Shown: positions 9,422 through 17,952 of the stretch, in pieces
Numbering within the stretch: the stretch's first letter is position 1
Layout of the letters: every line of letters begins with the position of its first letter
DNA from: UBA1219 sp045601425
Lineage (GTDB): Bacteria; Bacteroidota; Bacteroidia; Bacteroidales; P3
DNA length: 64,000 bases
Direction of reading: 5' to 3'
Assembly (NCBI GenBank): GCA_045601425.1
Contig: JAZRZP010000030.1
Span: 74,673-138,672, forward strand
The notes under the pieces: model-generated
The model's input: only the letters and a program-made list of their open reading frames with translations
What the model was told of the DNA's origin: nothing
Database searches by the model: none
Translations under genes and position numbers: made by a program

Positions 9422-9722
9422 GTTCTATCAGAAAGGACTTCAGGTTGTTAAGTGTGTCAATTAGCTGCAACCGCTCCATCTCTTCGGGAGTATCTTCGCG
9501 CTTCATTTGCTGTTTCGCGCCGTTGAGTGTGAGTCCGCACTCTTTGGTATAATGGTAAATCCGACGGATATTTTCTATGTCTTTCGGTGTAAACTGCCGG
9601 TTGCCTTTTTTGTTCTTGACAGGCCTTATGCAGTCGAACTCCTTTTCCCAAAAACGTATCAGGGATGTGCTGACGCCCAACATTCCGGCAACTTCTGATA
9701 TCTGGTAATACATTTTTTCCAT
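9405..9722 (-). CDS. MerR-family transcriptional regulator
   Basis: A 105-residue DNA-binding protein. The N-terminal winged helix-turn-helix (YYQISEVAGMLGVSTSLIRFWE) is followed by the wing (KNKKGNRQFTPKDIENIRRIY) and a short helical tail; there is no effector-binding domain. This matches the small MerR type common in Bacteroidota. The start is placed at the ATG at 9720-9722; the frame extends to a TTG at 9749, but this overlaps a second TAACTTTG box (9747-9754), making the ATG more likely. It converges with and overlaps the HAD gene. Confidence 0.85.
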   Translation of the reverse strand: MEKMYYQISEVAGMLGVSTSLIRFWEKEFDCIRPVKNKKGNRQFTPKDIENIRRIYHYTKECGLTLNGAKQQMKREDTPEEMERLQLIDTLNNLKSFLIELKDSL

Positions 9723-9769
9723 AGGTTTAGAATTGCTGTTTCGATTCAAAGTTATTTTCTTCCGGTCTG

Positions 9770-9801
9770 CAAAGTTACGATTTTTATTTCAGACTGGCAA
9801 A
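9770..9801 (-). promoter_or_regulatory. Promoter of the MerR gene
   Basis: TTTG (9798-9801), a 20-bp spacer and TAACTTTG (9770-9777) lie on the minus strand. A second TAACTTTG at 9747-9754 lacks a spaced -33 box. The expected leader is about 40 nt. Confidence 0.7.
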
Positions 9802-9802
9802 T

Positions 9803-10129
9803 TCATTTCAGTTTTGGATTCTGGAGATGCCGCAGACTATCGCGGGAAGTTTTCTTTCCGATGTTTTTTTCAAACGCTTCAGTCAGGTTAACACCTGTCT
9901 GGTTGGCGATGCAAATCAAGACCCAAAGGACATCGGCGAGTTCGTCGGCGAGTTGTTTTCCGATGTCACTGTCCTTGGATGACTGTTCGCCATAGGTTCT
10001 GGCAATAATCCTCGCCACCTCCCCCACCTCCTCGGTGAGCAAAGCCATGTTTGTAAGTTCGTCGAAATAACGCACCCCATAGGTTTCAATCCACCTGTCT
10101 ACCGTCTGTTGAGCTTCTTCTATAGTCAT
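9803..10129 (-). CDS. MazG-like nucleotide pyrophosphohydrolase
   Basis: A 108-residue all-alpha NTP pyrophosphatase. The family start MTIEEAQQTVDRWIETYGVR is followed by the metal-binding helix (LLTEEVGEVARI, ExxE) and a second metal helix (LADELADVLWVLI, ExxD). Such enzymes hydrolyse non-canonical or excess nucleoside triphosphates. The start at 10127-10129 is chosen by family match; an upstream extension in frame would run through a terminator hairpin (10164-10198). The gene lies downstream of tRNA-Gln on the same strand. Confidence 0.85.
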   Translation of the reverse strand: MTIEEAQQTVDRWIETYGVRYFDELTNMALLTEEVGEVARIIARTYGEQSSKDSDIGKQLADELADVLWVLICIANQTGVNLTEAFEKNIGKKTSRDSLRHLQNPKLK

Positions 10130-10163
10130 TTTGCAAAGTGTTTCAAGTTGGAGTCTTTTTAGC

Positions 10164-10198
10164 AAAAAGGCTCACAATCATTTGATTGCGAGCCTTTT
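10164..10198 (-). terminator. Terminator of the tRNA-Gln transcript
   Basis: A long stem (AAAGGCTCGCAATCA pairing with TGATTGTGAGCCTTT on the minus strand) is followed by a T run directly 3' of the tRNA. Confidence 0.85.
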
Positions 10199-10203
10199 AG
10201 TTG

Positions 10204-10274
10204 TTGTCCAACCAGGATTCGAACCTAGACTGACAGAACCAAAATCTGCTGTGCTACCATTACACAATTGGACA
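10204..10274 (-). tRNA. tRNA-Gln (anticodon TTG)
   Basis: The 71-nt cloverleaf reads on the minus strand with acceptor TGTCCAA/TTGGACA, discriminator A, D-loop with AATGGTAGC, anticodon loop ATTTTGGTT giving TTG, and T-arm GGTTCGAATCC. The 3' CCA is not encoded (the next bases are CA then A). The matching glutaminyl-tRNA synthetase is elsewhere, at 31750. Confidence 0.95.
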
Positions 10275-10464
10275 ATCATTCCGCCAAATTCGTGTGCAAA
10301 ATTACTATTTTTTTTCCAACCTACCAAATTTTTTTGTTTTTTCCATGATTTTTTTTCATTACACTTTGAATATCAAATACTTATCTCACATATTTTATCA
10401 TCAGCAAAACTGTTTTCCGATTTCTCCGCAGGTTCGAAAAAAATTTTTTCCGCATATTCGGTGG

Positions 10465-11412
10465 TTACTTTTCCGGTTTCCGATTTTGCAGAATCATGAC
10501 GATGCTTGACACTTTCCGTTCTCCCCGATGGTCGAAACGAGCATTGTCGGTAGGATAATTCACCACTCCGTTTTCGCCTCTGTCGCGCACGTAGCAAGTA
10601 GTGGACCCGCCGCCGTCGAGGTTTATGGCATCGGTACAGCCGAGCCATTTCATGGTCTGCGAAAGTTCGTCGAGAGTCATTCCTGCCGACTGTTTCATCC
10701 TTCCGTCGACGGTAAAAATAATAATCGTGCTGTCGGATTTGATGCCCAGAGCCGTACGGTTGTGCCTATCGGTTACGAACGTACGGTCTTTGCGCTGTTC
10801 AACACGCTGATTATCAACAACAAGCATAGGACCGGCCGTCATCACGTCTTTGCAGCCGCTGTCGAAGGTTTCTTCCCAGTGACGGTTGCTGTCGGGAATT
10901 ACGAACTTCGGGAAACCGTCATACAAAGCCATTGTTGCATACTGGTAATACTTGCGGTTGAGTGTATCGCTTTTCTGAGGAGTGTTTTCGCCCACTTGTC
11001 TGCCTCCAATCCTCAGATAGCAAATCGGATTGTGGTATTTCATATCGAAAAACGAAGCGTTCACCGCGGCGATGGCCTTGTGCCTGCGTGCCATGACCGA
11101 TGTAACCGCCCGTTGAGGGTCATAGGCGAAAGCCAGTTTAAGCGGGCTTCCGGGAGTTATTTCCAACACGCACATGAATTGGTTGGAATTAAAAATTTCC
11201 TTGCCGGTAAAATGTATGGTCTTCAAAACCAAACCATTGCAAACCGTATCAACAGACCATTCCGCATCAGCGAAACGTACCGAATCCTGCGAGGAGAATA
11301 TTTTTGATGTCTGCTGCCCCATAAGGGCGGGATTGGACGTGGCCGACGTGCATGAAAGCAAGCAAACAATTGACACAAAAACAATTAGCAATGACAACAT
11401 TCTTTTACACAT
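10465..11412 (-). CDS. Phosphodiester glycosidase (NAGPA-like) lipoprotein
   Basis: A 315-residue envelope protein. The signal sequence ends in a lipobox (CLLSC, Cys about 20), so it is probably lipidated and periplasmic or outer-membrane anchored. The C-terminal two thirds fit the phosphodiester alpha-N-acetylglucosaminidase fold: AVNASFFD (about 115), GIKSDSTIIIFTVDGR (about 225) and the hallmark NLDGGGSTT (about 265). Family members remove GlcNAc or related groups from phosphodiesters; the substrate here is unknown. The start at 11410-11412 follows the aroA stop by 3 nt; an in-frame ATG four codons later is an alternative. It is the last gene of a three-gene operon. Confidence 0.82.
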   Translation of the reverse strand: MCKRMLSLLIVFVSIVCLLSCTSATSNPALMGQQTSKIFSSQDSVRFADAEWSVDTVCNGLVLKTIHFTGKEIFNSNQFMCVLEITPGSPLKLAFAYDPQRAVTSVMARRHKAIAAVNASFFDMKYHNPICYLRIGGRQVGENTPQKSDTLNRKYYQYATMALYDGFPKFVIPDSNRHWEETFDSGCKDVMTAGPMLVVDNQRVEQRKDRTFVTDRHNRTALGIKSDSTIIIFTVDGRMKQSAGMTLDELSQTMKWLGCTDAINLDGGGSTTCYVRDRGENGVVNYPTDNARFDHRGERKVSSIVMILQNRKPEK

Positions 11413-11415
11413 AAC

Positions 11416-12621
11416 TTAATTATTTTTTAGCAGTTCTGTCCAGAAACATGGAAATGATTTTGTTACAGAACCGTAATTTTCAATATTTACATTGTCGGAA
11501 ACACATGCCAGGGTTGCGAAAGCCATAGCCATCCTATGATCGCCAAAAGTCCCAATCGATTCTTTTACAATCAGTTGAGAAGGAAAGATATGCAGACAGG
11601 AGTCAGAGACCTCAAGTCTGCAATTCAGTTTTCGGAGTTCACCTGAAACAGCCTGCAGGCGGTCGCATTCCTTAAAGACGAGCGTTTGGAGATTCCTCAG
11701 TTCGGCCTCAATGCCCAATCCTGCACAAGCCACAGCCAAGGCTGGTACTATGTCCGGATTGTCCTTGCAATCAAAACAGAGTTTCTCCGCAACATGTCCG
11801 TTTTTCTTAATTACCGCGCCTTTGTCCGTAAAGGATGTCTCGACCCCGAGTTTTTCGTAAATATTCGGCAAAACAGAGTCCCCCTGAATCGATTTTTCCG
11901 AAAGGCCGGGCATTTCTGCGATTGCATTTTCCGACAGTGCAACGCAGTTATAGAAATAACTTGCCGATGTCCAATCGCTTTCTACATATACCTCCGAAGG
12001 TACAGCGAAATTTCCGGCACCGGCGGTTATTTGCAGATTTTCTTCGGCGACATCGGCTCCGCACTGCCTCAGCACCTCACAAGTCATCGAGATATAGGAT
12101 TTTGAAACCGGTTCTTTTTCAAAGACCAGCGTAAGCGGATTTTCCATTCTTGGGGAAGCGAGAAGCAATGCCGATGCGAACTGACTGCTGACCTCTCCCG
12201 AAAGCATGATTTCTCCACCTTTCAGGAGACCGCCACATATTTCAACCGGCAGGAATCCTTTTTTTTCCAGATATCTGATTTCTGCACCCATAGCATGCAG
12301 TTTTTCAACGAGTTCTGCAATCGGTCGTAACTTCATCCTTTCATTTCCCGTAACAACGGACTGGCGTTCCCGAGTTGCCAGAAGAGCTGTGAGGAAACGT
12401 GCCGCCGTGCCGGCATTTTCGCAGTGGAACACGTCACCAGAGCCTTCTGCCAGCTGTGCAAGGAGGTTCTGAAGCAGCAACGTATCATCGGCGGTTGAGA
12501 GATTTTTTATATCTGTCTTGCCTCCGGACAGGAATTTCATAATCAGCCACCTGTTCGACAGACTTTTCGAGGCAGGGAGCACGATTTTCCTGTTTCCTAT
12601 GGTCAGACGTGGCAGCAGCAT
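11416..12621 (-). CDS. aroA: 3-phosphoshikimate 1-carboxyvinyltransferase (EPSP synthase)
   Basis: Transfers the enolpyruvyl group of phosphoenolpyruvate to shikimate-3-phosphate, the sixth shikimate-pathway step. It has 401 residues and both lobes. Key motifs are LPASKSLSNRW (residues 16-26, substrate Lys/Ser/Arg), NAGTAARFLTA (about 89-99), SSQFASALLLASP (about 145), the catalytic Asp in NPDIVPALAVACAG, and GDHRMAMAFA near the end. Three nucleotides separate it from the sigma-54 activator gene upstream, and three from the lipoprotein gene downstream, so the three are probably co-transcribed. Confidence 0.95.
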   Translation of the reverse strand: MLLPRLTIGNRKIVLPASKSLSNRWLIMKFLSGGKTDIKNLSTADDTLLLQNLLAQLAEGSGDVFHCENAGTAARFLTALLATRERQSVVTGNERMKLRPIAELVEKLHAMGAEIRYLEKKGFLPVEICGGLLKGGEIMLSGEVSSQFASALLLASPRMENPLTLVFEKEPVSKSYISMTCEVLRQCGADVAEENLQITAGAGNFAVPSEVYVESDWTSASYFYNCVALSENAIAEMPGLSEKSIQGDSVLPNIYEKLGVETSFTDKGAVIKKNGHVAEKLCFDCKDNPDIVPALAVACAGLGIEAELRNLQTLVFKECDRLQAVSGELRKLNCRLEVSDSCLHIFPSQLIVKESIGTFGDHRMAMAFATLACVSDNVNIENYGSVTKSFPCFWTELLKNN

Positions 12622-12624
12622 GGT

Positions 12625-13881
12625 TTATTCTATCCCGTATTCGCGCAGTTTGCGGTAAAGAGTGCGTTCTGATATTTTCAGTTCGGTGGCGGCGAGTTTT
12701 CGTTTGCCATGATGTTTTTCCAAAGCCCTGCGTATGGCATTTTTCTCGCGTTCCGACAATGCCAGAGGTTCTTCCTCAATGGCCTCGGTATCCAAGAAAT
12801 CACCGTCATCCTGACTTGCGTAGTTTACCTGCAAGGCCGGCTCGGCATTTTGCTGAATGAGAGGAGCATATTGTTCAGGCTGCGGCTGGGAGAGTGTGGA
12901 GTGCAATGGCTGGGCAAGTGGCATTCCTCCCTGTACCAAAGTTGCGATGGTATTTCTCAAGTCGTTGATTTCATCACGCATTTCGTGAATCATCTGACCC
13001 ATGGAAAGTGCTTTCAGCAGCAATTCGCGGTCCGATATGGACGTCTGTGAATCGTGAGACTGATAAACTACAGGCATCAGGTCGGTAGGTTCGTACTTGA
13101 GATACGACTGCAGGACCTCCTCCGTGATTGTCCTGTCGTGTTCGATGACTGATATCTTTTCCGTGAAATTTTTCAATTCACGCACGTTTCCGTACCACGG
13201 GTAACTGATTAGGAGTTTTTGGGCACCTTCATCGAGACGGACAGGAGGCATCTGATAGCGGTCGGCGATATCGGCGGCGAATTTGCGGAAAAGCAGGTAT
13301 ATGTCTTCCTTTCGTTCGCGCAGTGGCGGTATCTGGATCGAAATCTGGTTAAGCCGGAAATAAAGATCCTCACGGAATTTACCGTCACGGACAGCCTTTA
13401 CGATATCGACATTGGTGGCTGCCACGATTCTGACATCAACTTTCTGCGGGTCGGAAGAACCCACGCGGATAATCTCTCCGCTTTCAAGAACCCTCAGCAG
13501 CTTGGCCTGCATGTTCAATGGTAGTTCCCCCACCTCATCGAGAAATATCGTACCCTTGTCGGCAACTTCGAAATAACCTTTCCTGTCGCGGTCGGCATTG
13601 GTAAAGGCCCCTTTCACGTGACCGAAAAGTTCGCTTTCTATGGTACCTTCGGGAATGGCACCGCAGTTTACTGCAATTATCTTATTCTTGCTGCTCTTTC
13701 CGCGAAGACTGTTTTCGTGGATAATCCGTGAAAAAATCTCCTTTCCGACACCGCTTTCGCCTGTTATCAGGATACTCATGTCCGTCGGAGCCACTTGTAC
13801 CGCCATGTCGATGGCCCGGTTAAGAGCATCTGCATTGCCGATTATGTGATAACGGTTCTTTATGGTTTGTATGTCAGTCAT
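12625..13881 (-). CDS. Sigma-54-dependent transcriptional activator (AAA+/Fis)
   Basis: A 418-residue enhancer-binding protein without an N-terminal receiver or sensor domain. The AAA+ domain begins within the first 15 residues: Walker A GESGVGKE (about 41-48), GAFT loop GAFTNADRDRKGYF (about 91), Walker B GTIFLDEVGELPL (about 110), and arginine finger region with FREDLYFRLN (about 170). A low-complexity Gln/Pro linker (about 310-340) leads to a Fis-type helix-turn-helix (LAATELKISERTLYRKL). The sigma-54-contacting GAFTGA motif reads GAFTNA. It is the first gene of the operon with aroA. Confidence 0.9.
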   Translation of the reverse strand: MTDIQTIKNRYHIIGNADALNRAIDMAVQVAPTDMSILITGESGVGKEIFSRIIHENSLRGKSSKNKIIAVNCGAIPEGTIESELFGHVKGAFTNADRDRKGYFEVADKGTIFLDEVGELPLNMQAKLLRVLESGEIIRVGSSDPQKVDVRIVAATNVDIVKAVRDGKFREDLYFRLNQISIQIPPLRERKEDIYLLFRKFAADIADRYQMPPVRLDEGAQKLLISYPWYGNVRELKNFTEKISVIEHDRTITEEVLQSYLKYEPTDLMPVVYQSHDSQTSISDRELLLKALSMGQMIHEMRDEINDLRNTIATLVQGGMPLAQPLHSTLSQPQPEQYAPLIQQNAEPALQVNYASQDDGDFLDTEAIEEEPLALSEREKNAIRRALEKHHGKRKLAATELKISERTLYRKLREYGIE

Positions 13882-13933
13882 AATTTACTTATATTCAGTT
13901 CTTTACAGAAAAATTCATTTGTTGTACAATTTG

Positions 13934-13941
13934 CAAAGGTA
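13934..13941 (-). promoter_or_regulatory. -7 element of the sigma-54 activator operon
   Basis: TACCTTTG on the minus strand lies about 53 bp upstream of the start. No TTTG is found at 19-21 bp, where a terminator stem sits instead. Confidence 0.45.
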
Positions 13942-13942
13942 C

Positions 13943-13973
13943 AAAAAAAAACTGACATATTGTCAGTTTTTTT
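13943..13973 (-). terminator. Terminator after the secreted protease gene
   Basis: The stem AACTGACA/TGTCAGTT with loop TAT is flanked by A and T runs and would work in both directions. It sits 20 bp past the protease stop codon. Confidence 0.85.
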
Positions 13974-13993
13974 ATAATCAGTCATCTGAACAC

Positions 13994-15637
13994 TCATTTT
14001 TTTACGAAAATCCTGCTCAGGTGGCGGTCGTTCACGGTAATTGTGAATACGTAAGTGCCGGGTTCCAAAGCGGCCACATCAAGCTTGTAGGCATTAAGTC
14101 CGAGGAACATACGTCCCTGTTGCACCACGGAACCGGTTTCACCGGTTATTGCATATTCGGCAATGCCCGTTTCGTTGAGTTCGACATTCAGGAAATCGCA
14201 GGCCGGATTGGGGAAAAGTTTCAGGTCGGTATCGTCGTTTTTGGGAGCATAGATATCCGTAACAGGGTTAATGTCAGAAGCATATATTCCATTGAGGTAA
14301 GTAGCTCCCGTTCCTGCTGGGTCGAGCCAGTTGGAGAGACGTGTCGAATTGGTACCGCCGCCTGTCCACGAAGCCGTAATTTTTCCGTAGTAATCCTGAC
14401 CACGCATGTAATCACATGCCGAAGATCCCGACCACAGCTGACCGATAATCAGCTTGTTTGCATTGAACAGCGGTGAGCCTGATGATCCCTGTTCGGTAAC
14501 GCCTTTGTTGTTGCTGCCGGTTATCCAGTTCACGATCCAGAAATTTGAATTTGCAGAAGATACGCCAGCCGGAATGCTTATTTTCTTCAAATCTCCGCCG
14601 GGATGATGGATGCAGGCACCTACCAAATTGGTTGTCCGTCTGTCCCAGCCGTTGAAATAGACGTTGTATGCAGGATTTATGGTTCCCGTAACCTTCAGGA
14701 GCAGGAAATCCGACCCTGAAGTTCCATAGTCGTTGGTGGGTTTGACAGCAAGAATGGTACCCCCTGTGGCCGACTTGTTGACGGGTCCGGTTGTTCCGGT
14801 GCATGTGCTTGCCTCATAAAGGAAATAGAAAGTCCATCGGGTCACGGTTATGTCTTCCTGACAGTGGCTTGCCGAGAGCAGATACTGGGCTCCGTCCTGA
14901 CGGGTATTGTTTATCATCGAACCGGAACAGATATAAGTTCCCTGTCTTGTAGTGATTCCTATGCAGACTATGCCGTTTTTCTGTGTTTGCCAGCCTGTGG
15001 CTATCGGGCAGGCCACATTGTAGTGGCAATTGCCTTCGGAATCACCGATACCACCCTTTGTCATGTCGCCCATTGCACGAAAAATATCGCGGTGGCCGCG
15101 GTGTATCTGGGATATTTCCAGTTCGCCGGAAAATCTGGCATTGTACGGTTCAAAATACTCGATGACGATGCTTTCTCCCGGAACCGCCTGTGTATGGAAC
15201 TTGCCTTCATCGGCATTTTCGCGTGTAAACTTTCCGAGTACGAAACTCTGGTCGGGAGTGTACACAAAAAGTTCTGCACCTTCGGGGATATTGTATTTTT
15301 CAAAAACCGGGTAGAGGAATTTCGCTTCGTCGGAAACGAATTCCACGCGCCAGAGTTTATCACCGTTCGGCAAAGTGTCCCAAGTCCCGTTTTCGGTGTT
15401 GGTTATATGCACGTCCTGAGCCACACCCACGCGGTACGGACGGCCCTTCATGCTTTCAGCGTCGTCCTCGCGGAGACACTGTTCGTTGCTGAGGTAAGGC
15501 AGTTGTACTATCTGTACATCGTTCAGTTTTTTTGCATCACGGACATGAGGATATCCGCCATAACTCATCTGTGCCATCGACGGTAACGAAAAAGCCATTA
15601 CCATCAAGGTTGTCAATAATCTACCTATTTTTTTCAC
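13994..15637 (-). CDS. Secreted trypsin-like (lysyl endopeptidase-type) serine protease with T9SS domain
   Basis: A 547-residue exported protease. The signal peptide (1-22, ending SMAQ) precedes a propeptide of about 180 residues. The S1-fold domain shows the catalytic triad: His in YLLSASHC (about 255), Asp in SGSDFLLLKV (about 305) and Ser in EQGSSGSPLFN (about 385). The C-terminal 75 residues (LKLFPNPACDFLNVEL ... GTYVFTITVND) form a Por-type type IX sorting domain, so the enzyme is probably released at the cell surface. The start codon appears to be GTG: no in-frame ATG precedes the signal peptide. Confidence 0.9.
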   Translation of the reverse strand: MKKIGRLLTTLMVMAFSLPSMAQMSYGGYPHVRDAKKLNDVQIVQLPYLSNEQCLREDDAESMKGRPYRVGVAQDVHITNTENGTWDTLPNGDKLWRVEFVSDEAKFLYPVFEKYNIPEGAELFVYTPDQSFVLGKFTRENADEGKFHTQAVPGESIVIEYFEPYNARFSGELEISQIHRGHRDIFRAMGDMTKGGIGDSEGNCHYNVACPIATGWQTQKNGIVCIGITTRQGTYICSGSMINNTRQDGAQYLLSASHCQEDITVTRWTFYFLYEASTCTGTTGPVNKSATGGTILAVKPTNDYGTSGSDFLLLKVTGTINPAYNVYFNGWDRRTTNLVGACIHHPGGDLKKISIPAGVSSANSNFWIVNWITGSNNKGVTEQGSSGSPLFNANKLIIGQLWSGSSACDYMRGQDYYGKITASWTGGGTNSTRLSNWLDPAGTGATYLNGIYASDINPVTDIYAPKNDDTDLKLFPNPACDFLNVELNETGIAEYAITGETGSVVQQGRMFLGLNAYKLDVAALEPGTYVFTITVNDRHLSRIFVKK

Positions 15638-15658
15638 TTTTATGCAGCATTTTTAAAT

Positions 15659-15946
15659 TCAAAAAAAGTTTATCTCTTCTATAACTGCCTTTGAGGCGAG
15701 TTTATTGTTTATCTGTGCGACAAGATTGGTTTTCCTCATCGAAAGTTCCTGCCTCAAAGCAGGGGAAGCTAGTTTTACGTTCAGTGTCTTTCCTTCAACC
15801 TTCAGACTGATAGTCATTTTAACTACCAGAGAACCCATCACTTCCCTGTAAGCCTGCTTTATTTCATAAATGCCGACTTTATCTTCAAGGTCAAGGTTTC
15901 TATAAACCTCCGATAGGACGTCCTGCAACGTGTACAAGTTCTTCAT
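15659..15946 (-). CDS. DUF721 / DciA-like protein
   Basis: A 95-residue basic protein whose central pattern (VVKMTISLKVEGKTLNVKLASPALRQEL) fits the DUF721 family. In bacteria lacking DnaC or DnaI, the DUF721 protein DciA interacts with the replicative helicase DnaB to help load it; that role is inferred here. The start codon overlaps the recF stop by 4 bp (15943-15946), giving translational coupling, and this recF-DUF721 pairing is widely seen. Confidence 0.8.
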   Translation of the reverse strand: MKNLYTLQDVLSEVYRNLDLEDKVGIYEIKQAYREVMGSLVVKMTISLKVEGKTLNVKLASPALRQELSMRKTNLVAQINNKLASKAVIEEINFF

Positions 15947-17055
15947 ATCTGTGTTATGTTGTTTCCTGATATGGTAAAAACAGCGTGTTCGATTTCGGTA
16001 TTTTCGAAAATCGCTTCCACCCTGCCCTGCTGAGTATCGGTGAGGAACACCTGTCCAAAACGGTCGCTTCCCACCAGATGTATCAGCTGACGGACACGTT
16101 CGATGTCGAGTTTGTCGAAAACGTCATCGAGGAGCAGTATCGGTTTCATTTTCCTCACTTGTGCAATATATTCGAACTGAGCCAGTTTCAATGCAAGGAC
16201 GAATGTTTTCTGCTGTCCCTGCGAGCCGAATTTCTTTATCGGCATGCCGTCGTCTATCTGAAATACGAGGTCATCCTTGTGTACGCCCACCGACGTATGC
16301 TGAGCATAGGAATCCTTCTTCCACGCTTTCTGCAAAGCTTCGGAAAAATCAGCAGATTTCAGCTGAGAGTCATAAAAGACAGATACCTTCTCGGCCGAAG
16401 ATGAGATGAGCGTAAAATACCGCTGGAAAAGGTCTTCAAAATCTTTCAGAAAATCTTTTCTCCGTTCAAATATCGGGGTTCCGAGACGCACGAGTTGCTC
16501 GTCCCAGATTTTCAGCTGTTCCTCTTCGAAGAAGCGGTTTTCGCCGAACTGTTTCAGAAGGGCGTTACGCTGTTCCACCGATTTCTGATACCTGATGAGC
16601 GTGTCGAGGTACTGTCTGTCGGTCTGAGATATGATTCCGTCGAGGAATTTTCTACGCATGTCGCTTCCGGCATTTATCAGGTCCTGATCGTAGGGAGAAA
16701 TCATCACGAGCGGAATTTTCCCGATATGTTCGGAGAATCGCTGGTAGGCTTTCTTGTTGAATTTCAGTTGTTTTCCTCCTTCACGCTTCTGCACGCACGA
16801 TACCATCTGAAGCTCTTCGCAGTCTGGCATCGAGTAATTGCCGTGAATGGCGAAAAAAGATTCCCCGTACTTTATGTTCTGGCTGTCGACGGAATTGAAG
16901 TAGCTTTTGCTGAACGAAAGATAGTAGATTGCGTCCATAAGGTTGGTTTTGCCTACTCCGTTGTTTCCGACAAAACAATTGATATTGTTGGAGAATCCGA
17001 GGTCTATCTCGCTGTAATTCTTGAAATTGTTCAGTTTTATCGATTGCAGGTGCAT
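15943..17055 (-). CDS. recF: DNA replication/repair protein RecF
   Basis: An SMC-like ATPase of 370 residues that helps load RecA at gapped DNA through RecO/RecR. Seen are Walker A (GNNGVGKTN, residues 30-38), the family signature around MISPYDQDLINAGSDMRRK (about 118), a helical middle region, the ABC-like signature FGSQGQQKTFVLALKLA (about 275) and Walker B LLLDDVFDKLD (about 308). It follows ispH by 3 nt and overlaps the DciA-like gene, so it lies mid-operon. Confidence 0.95.
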   Translation of the reverse strand: MHLQSIKLNNFKNYSEIDLGFSNNINCFVGNNGVGKTNLMDAIYYLSFSKSYFNSVDSQNIKYGESFFAIHGNYSMPDCEELQMVSCVQKREGGKQLKFNKKAYQRFSEHIGKIPLVMISPYDQDLINAGSDMRRKFLDGIISQTDRQYLDTLIRYQKSVEQRNALLKQFGENRFFEEEQLKIWDEQLVRLGTPIFERRKDFLKDFEDLFQRYFTLISSSAEKVSVFYDSQLKSADFSEALQKAWKKDSYAQHTSVGVHKDDLVFQIDDGMPIKKFGSQGQQKTFVLALKLAQFEYIAQVRKMKPILLLDDVFDKLDIERVRQLIHLVGSDRFGQVFLTDTQQGRVEAIFENTEIEHAVFTISGNNITQI

Positions 17056-17058
17056 TTT

Positions 17059-17931
17059 TTACAGATTTTTTTCAAGCCACTCTGCCGCCTGTTCCATAAG
17101 CCAACGCGGTGTAGAAGTGGCTCCGCTTATACCTATTCTCGTGTACGATTCGAACCACTCCCTTTTGAGTTCCGAAATTTTAGTAATAAATAAAGTATTG
17201 TCTTTCACTGTCTTACAGTGTTCGAAAAGATATTTTCCATTGGAACTGTTCTGCCCTGAAACAAAAAGCACTACATCTACCGATTTCACAAAGGCCGTAA
17301 GTTCCTTTATTCTATTGGAGACACGGTTGCAGACCGTATTGAATGCCACGAAATCGTCGTTTTTGCAGGCTGTGCAGTTTTGCCGGACTTCTCCTATGAT
17401 GTTGTCGTAAAGTTCCTTGTTCCGGGTAGTTTGGGAGTACATGCGTATCGGACGCGCAAAATCTATTTGTTCCAAGTCGCTCCGGTCGCTGATTATGATG
17501 GCAGAATTCCGCGTCTGTCCGTTGAGACCGATGACTTCGGCATGTCCTTTTTTACCGAATATTACCACCTGACCACCAACCGGTCGCATTTCCATGAAGC
17601 CGTTGCGGATTTTCTGCTGCAGAGCCAGCACTATCGGGCAAGTGGCATCAATGAGTTCCACGCTGTTTCTTTCCGCAATGGCATAAGTTTCGGGAGGTTC
17701 ACCGTGGGCACGGATAAGGACTTTGCCTCCGTTCAGATTGCGGAACTCCTCGTAAGAGATTACCTCAAGACCCTGACTGGCAAGCCGTTCCACCTCTTCG
17801 TTGTTGTGTACTATATCGCCGAGGCAATACAATCTCCCTGCCGATTCCAGCTCGCTTTCTGCCTTGCGTATGGCAGAAACCACTCCAGAACAGAATCCTG
17901 CGTTAGCGTCTATTTTTACACTCACTGCCAT
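17059..17931 (-). CDS. ispH: 4-hydroxy-3-methylbut-2-enyl diphosphate reductase
   Basis: The last enzyme of the methylerythritol phosphate pathway, making isopentenyl and dimethylallyl diphosphate using a [4Fe-4S] cluster. The 290-residue protein has three cluster cysteines: GFCSGV (about residue 13), DATCPIV (about 97) and NTVCNRVSN (about 193). Substrate-binding histidines lie in DIVHNNEEV, RAHGEPPE and GKKGHAEV, followed by the active-site Glu region. It is probably co-transcribed with the thioredoxin gene upstream (21 nt) and recF downstream (3 nt). Confidence 0.94.
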   Translation of the reverse strand: MAVSVKIDANAGFCSGVVSAIRKAESELESAGRLYCLGDIVHNNEEVERLASQGLEVISYEEFRNLNGGKVLIRAHGEPPETYAIAERNSVELIDATCPIVLALQQKIRNGFMEMRPVGGQVVIFGKKGHAEVIGLNGQTRNSAIIISDRSDLEQIDFARPIRMYSQTTRNKELYDNIIGEVRQNCTACKNDDFVAFNTVCNRVSNRIKELTAFVKSVDVVLFVSGQNSSNGKYLFEHCKTVKDNTLFITKISELKREWFESYTRIGISGATSTPRWLMEQAAEWLEKNL

Positions 17932-17952
17932 TTACCTGATTTTTTCAGGGAT

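Noticed and set aside
10130..10165. Upstream extension of the MazG-like protein
   Set aside because: It runs into the tRNA-Gln terminator hairpin, and the ATG at 10129 matches the family start.
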